Assembly: GCA_963721305.1 (NCBI GenBank)
Contig: CAVRIR010000004.1
Location: 496,001-560,000 of the forward strand
DNA length: 64,000 nucleotides
Source of the DNA: DATAES01 sp963721305
GTDB lineage: Bacteria > Actinomycetota > Acidimicrobiia > Acidimicrobiales > JACDCH01
Reading direction: 5' to 3'
Shown here: positions 60,648-64,000 of the stretch, one piece after another
How positions within the stretch are numbered: the first letter of the stretch is position 1
Layout: each line of letters starts with the position of its first letter
The notes under the pieces: model-generated
Databases searched by the model: none
What the model saw: the letters and a program-made list of their open reading frames with translations, nothing else
Told to the model about the DNA's origin: nothing
Position numbers and translations under genes: made by a program

Positions 60648-60920
60648 TTGCGGACGACCGACAGCGCCCGGCTTCCTTCCACCAACCCGACGGAAGGCAC
60701 GATCATCGGCGATTCGACAGAACGATCCACCAAGACGGCGACGGGATGGCGCCCCGGTGGTGCGCGCTGGCCACGGCACCCTCGCTACATCACGGAGTTC
60801 GGTCAGGGTCGGGTGTGTGCGACACCGGGTTGCGGAGTGGTGCTGTCGCGCTACAACAGCGGGCAGCGGTGCTGGACCCACGAAGAAGCGTTAGGCGCCG
60901 CCACTTCGGAGTCGCAGTGA
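60648..60920 (+). CDS. Small Cys-rich protein (zinc-ribbon-like)
   Basis: The protein of about 90 aa ends with RVCATPGCGVVLSRYNSGQRCWTHE, a common actinobacterial small-protein motif with four cysteine/histidine ligands (C-x4-C and C-x2-H) that probably bind zinc. The N-terminal half is poorly conserved and the TTG start at 60648 is uncertain; a later start is possible. It is probably a DNA- or protein-binding accessory protein of unknown role. Confidence 0.6.
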   Translation: MRTTDSARLPSTNPTEGTIIGDSTERSTKTATGWRPGGARWPRHPRYITEFGQGRVCATPGCGVVLSRYNSGQRCWTHEEALGAATSESQ

Positions 60921-61203
60921 CCCGGCATCGCGATCAGCTGTTCACCTCAACCCGATGGTGGCCACCGGTCTCGTCGTGGTTCGACGTCGCTCGCTGAGGG
61001 CGTTGCTCAAGGCCTTCTTCGCTCGACCACGTCCGCACTGCTCCACCGCGCCTGACCGACGCGGGAAGTGCCGATCGCGCCGCACTCGACTCCTGGAGGT
61101 TCACGCGCTGCGACCGATCGGTATCGCTCGTCCACATCTAGTGCCGGGGGGCGAGGCGCCGGAGGGACGAGATCTTGAGGCGTGCTCCGGTTAGCGTGAC
61201 GCC

Positions 61204-61524
61204 GTGCCCAACGCGAGTGAGGCAGGAGCCGCGAAGGCCGAACGTCGCGCCGCACGTGAGTTCATCGCCGACTACCACCAAGCGCAGCTGCGTTCGCTTC
61301 TCGAGCACGTGCGGTCCGGGTTCGCGCAGCTCGATAGCGGCGTGATCGACGAATTCGAGCTCGACGACCTGATTCACCGTTACAAGCGGGCGGCCAAGGC
61401 ACTCTGGAAGTTCTGCGGGTCGAGCGGTGCGCAGTGGGAGCGGGCTGCCAACACGCTGAAGTACCTCCGCGAACGAGGCGATGAGCCCGACTGGTGGGAG
61501 GCGAGCGCGCCCGCTCGCGACTGA
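61204..61524 (+). CDS. Small actinobacterial protein of unknown function
   Basis: The 106-aa protein is helical and charged: ADYHQAQLRSLLEHVRSGFA, then FELDDLIHRYKRAAKALWKFC and a terminal EPDWWE. This pattern (YHxAxLxxLLEHV and YxRAAKELWKFC) recurs in actinobacteria as a family I know only as hypothetical. The start is GTG at 61204, with 280 bp of non-coding DNA before it. Confidence 0.68.
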   Translation: MPNASEAGAAKAERRAAREFIADYHQAQLRSLLEHVRSGFAQLDSGVIDEFELDDLIHRYKRAAKALWKFCGSSGAQWERAANTLKYLRERGDEPDWWEASAPARD

Positions 61525-61698
61525 TCGTCGAGTGACGCACGCGTGGAAGATGGCTGGTCAGCCGACGCGGGAAATGTCCCGGGGAGCGTGCCCGGATGGT
61601 TGACGGTCGCGCCGGCTGTCGCATGAACCGGCGTGTGCGCGAGTACTTGGCAGCGTCACGGCTGTTCTGACGTCATGGCGCAATGGATGTGCGCCGTG

Positions 61699-64000
61699 TC
61701 AGTTCGGCGCTACCGACTTGTGGAAGAGGCGTAGGGAGCCGTATTGCGGTCCCGCCGCGAAGCGCGTGTACGCGACGTCCGATGCATTCGCGCCGCTGCT
61801 CGGTGTGACGACGGGCTGCCGCTTGTCTTGGTTCAGGTTGGCGATCGACACACCGGAGGGATCGCGCACGACCCCGGTGTCGGTGACTCGCGCGCCGAAG
61901 ATGTCGGACGCCTCTGCGGCGTGGCCGCGTGTGCGGTCGTCTCGCCACACGACGAAGAATTCTCCGTTCGCCGCGACCTGGGGTTCGCGTTGGAGATCGG
62001 CCGCGGTGGAAATAGCGATCCCTGACGGGTCGAGTACCGCGCCTGCCGGGGTGACGCGGGCGCCGTAGATGTCAGTGGCTGAGCCGGTCCGCTGGTCTTC
62101 CCACACCACGAGGTAGTCGGTTCCGTTGAACGCGAGCTGCGGGTTGTCCTGCGCGGCGAGCCCGTTCGAGATGGGGATCGGCGCGGGATCGAGTACGGCT
62201 CCGTTGGTACCGACCCGCTCCCCAGCAATGTCAGGGCTCGACGTTCCGCCGTTGGTCTGCCACGCCACGAAGTAGCTGCCGACGCCGAATGCCACGGTGG
62301 GACGCGAAGGCGTCCCCACGGTGGCGAGCACGAGCCCGCCTGGGTCCAGCACCGTGCCGCTCGTGCTGACACGCGCACCAGAAATGCTGCCCGAGGACGC
62401 GTCCCACACGACGAGATAGTTGGTGCCGTCGAACGCCACGGCAGGTTCGCCTTCGGAGACCGACGGTGTGTTCGTGATCTGGATTCCGCCGGGGTCGAGC
62501 ACGACGCCGCTCGCCGAGACCCGCGCGCCGTAGACGTCATTTGTCCCTGACCGCGCGTCGTCCCACACCACCAAATAGTTCGTCCCGTCGAATGCCATTG
62601 CCGGTGACGTCTGGCTGTTGGCGGCAGTCGACACCGCGATGCCGGTGCCGTCGAGGGTCGAGCCGTTTTGCACGCGCCCGCCGTAGATGTCGGTCGGTCC
62701 CGCCCTGTCGTCTTCCCACACGACGAACGAGCCGGTTCCCGCGGGGGCGATCGCCGAAGTCGTCTGGTCGTTCGCCTGCGTGCTCACGATCAAGGGCGGG
62801 TTGTCGAGGATCGTTCCGCTGTCGAGGCGTACCGCTTCGACAGATGCCGGAACCGCGGACCCGTTCACGAACGTGACGAGCACCAGGCTGTTGCCGGCGG
62901 CGAGCGCCGGGCTGTCACCGGCCGCGACCGCAACCGGGGACGGGTCCACCGGCGTTCCGGCGCTGTCGATGCGGCGCGTCAGTACGGTGCTGGTCGCGCC
63001 GTCCACCCACGCCACGAGCGTGTTGGCGCCATCGAACGCGACTGCAGGCGTTGTGCCGAACGCGCCCACAGCGGTCGAGACGTCGAAGCCGGATGGGTCG
63101 AGCACTGTGCCGGCGGGACTCACCCGCGCGCCCCGCACCCGACCGTTGACACTCGGTATGTACGACCAGACCGCGAAGAAGTTCGTGCCGTCGTACGCCA
63201 GGCTGGCACTGACAGAGAAGCTGAACCCCGTCGCGATCTCGAACTGCGATCCGAGGACCGCGCCCGTGCCGCTGACCCGCCGGCCTCCGATGCCGAATGT
63301 CACCGGGTTCGGGGGGCCCGAGGTGGCGTGCGCGAACGCGACGAGGTAGTTCGTTCCGTCAAAGGCCACGTCAATGCGGAATGGGTCCGGCCCTTGGGCG
63401 GTCGTGGCCATCACGATCGGACTGCCATCGAGCACGGTCCCGTCTGACGCGACCCGTTTGCCCACGATGTCGAAGATCGCGGGCGTCGTTGGCGACGCGT
63501 CGCACTGGGAGCTGCACGTCGCCCACGCGACGAGCGAGCTTCCGTTCCCCGCGCTCACCCTCGGCCCGGTCACCGTCGCGTTCGTGACGATGGGAATGGG
63601 AGTCGGATCCAACACGACCCCGGTCGGGCTCACGCGCGCCGCGGCGACCCCCTCACTCGGAGCACCCCTGTCCCACACGACGAGGTAGTTCGTTCCGTCG
63701 AACGCCACGTCCGGTGCGGCCGCGCCGCCTACGCCGCGCGCGATCGGGATGCCCGCCACGTCCAGCACGCTCCCGTCCGGCGCGACGCGGGCGCCCCAGA
63801 TCTCGGCGGCGGAACCGGCTCGCTTGTCCTGCCAGACAACGAGGTAGTTCGTCCCGTCGAACGCCGCCACCTGCGCGTTGCGCTGATCGTGCCGGTTCGG
63901 CCCGTACACCGGATCGGAAACCGGGAGCTCCGGCCCGACCGCAGGCCTCGGGGTAACAGGGTTGGACATGCCTGATTCAGCGCTGTCATTTCCGAGCGCG
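61699..64000 (-). CDS. Large repeat protein, beta-propeller-like, 5' end outside window
   Basis: The frame is open to the right edge, so the start, and probably a signal peptide, lie beyond it. An ATG at 63969 is present but internal by this reading. About 13 repeats of roughly 57 residues carry the pattern FDGTNYLVVWxD followed by IYGARVxxxGxVLDPxGI. Such repeats (VAFDGTNYLVVWDDARSG-type) are common in exported proteins of deltaproteobacteria and actinobacteria and probably fold as beta-strand blades. The C-terminus ends with FAAGPQYGSLRLFHKSVAPN. No catalytic motif is visible. Binding or adhesion is possible. Confidence 0.78.
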   Translation of the reverse strand, partial: ALGNDSAESGMSNPVTPRPAVGPELPVSDPVYGPNRHDQRNAQVAAFDGTNYLVVWQDKRAGSAAEIWGARVAPDGSVLDVAGIPIARGVGGAAAPDVAFDGTNYLVVWDRGAPSEGVAAARVSPTGVVLDPTPIPIVTNATVTGPRVSAGNGSSLVAWATCSSQCDASPTTPAIFDIVGKRVASDGTVLDGSPIVMATTAQGPDPFRIDVAFDGTNYLVAFAHATSGPPNPVTFGIGGRRVSGTGAVLGSQFEIATGFSFSVSASLAYDGTNFFAVWSYIPSVNGRVRGARVSPAGTVLDPSGFDVSTAVGAFGTTPAVAFDGANTLVAWVDGATSTVLTRRIDSAGTPVDPSPVAVAAGDSPALAAGNSLVLVTFVNGSAVPASVEAVRLDSGTILDNPPLIVSTQANDQTTSAIAPAGTGSFVVWEDDRAGPTDIYGGRVQNGSTLDGTGIAVSTAANSQTSPAMAFDGTNYLVVWDDARSGTNDVYGARVSASGVVLDPGGIQITNTPSVSEGEPAVAFDGTNYLVVWDASSGSISGARVSTSGTVLDPGGLVLATVGTPSRPTVAFGVGSYFVAWQTNGGTSSPDIAGERVGTNGAVLDPAPIPISNGLAAQDNPQLAFNGTDYLVVWEDQRTGSATDIYGARVTPAGAVLDPSGIAISTAADLQREPQVAANGEFFVVWRDDRTRGHAAEASDIFGARVTDTGVVRDPSGVSIANLNQDKRQPVVTPSSGANASDVAYTRFAAGPQYGSLRLFHKSVAPN

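Overview
The window looks like a chromosomal segment of a high-GC actinobacterium, most likely a member of the Acidimicrobiia. This is inferred from the overall base composition, the frequent GTG and TTG starts, an orphan OmpR-type GlnR-like regulator next to glutamine synthetases of both type I and type II, a PMT-type mannosyltransferase, DUF2510 and other actinobacterial tail-anchor modules, and several small actinobacterial families. No marker gene settles the species. Most of the window is ordinary core chromosome. The last 10-13 kb (about 51.1-64 kb) is more accessory: a tRNA-Sec gene with a 3'-end remnant 3.5 kb away, an IS110-type transposase and orphan proteins.

Layout. 0-5 kb: a penicillin-binding protein cut by the window edge, a trypsin-fold protein that appears to have lost its catalytic His and Ser, FxsA, a NUDT19-like NUDIX hydrolase and a metallo-beta-lactamase-fold hydrolase. 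5-8.7 kb: an ABC exporter pair (ATPase and FtsX-type permease) behind three copies of an operator-like repeat. 8.7-12.4 kb: PAP2 protein, PMT mannosyltransferase, a lipoprotein and a DUF2510 protein. 12.4-14.8 kb: iron-sulfur functions (Mrp/ApbC, SufR-like regulator, A-type carrier). 14.8-19.8 kb: an orphan membrane protein, a Tat lipoprotein, an unusual [2Fe-2S]/molybdopterin-type fusion with RidA, a small membrane protein and a cold-shock protein. 19.9-24.6 kb: a nitrogen block with a GlnR-like regulator coupled to a type I glutamine synthetase, a divergent GlnII behind an OmpR-type operator array, and an adenylylatable GlnA. The modifying enzyme glnE lies at 32.9-35.5 kb but is frameshifted here.

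24.6-32.8 kb: methyltransferases, a proline-rich membrane protein, a GT61 glycosyltransferase, two damaged small genes, a copper module (CopCD fusion and YcnI), a secreted Ser-rich protein and a frameshifted GNAT. 35.5-40 kb: NadE, a HAD hydrolase and a translationally coupled operon of two ferritin-like proteins plus an unknown protein. 40-43 kb: an ABM protein, a group-2 sigma-70 factor, a DAO-type oxidoreductase and a PNPOx-like protein. 43-51 kb: five minus-strand carbohydrate genes (debranching enzyme, 6PGDH, Pgi, histidine phosphatase, GH63). 51-64 kb: VOC protein, an ECF sigma factor with a membrane partner, a broken SnoaL protein, an ABM-like protein, tRNA-Sec, DUF971, IS110, an Fn3 lipoprotein, a methyltransferase, two actinobacterial small proteins and a large repeat protein cut by the right edge.

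The least expected signals are non-coding. Two families of dispersed hairpins occupy convergent gene junctions: one (three clear copies and a decayed fourth) has fixed flanks around a stem whose two arms change together; the other (two copies) is a nested 50-nt palindrome. The window also has five genes whose conserved reading frame is broken by a single apparent indel. That pattern could mean real decay or residual sequencing error, and it should be resolved before any gene-loss claim is made.
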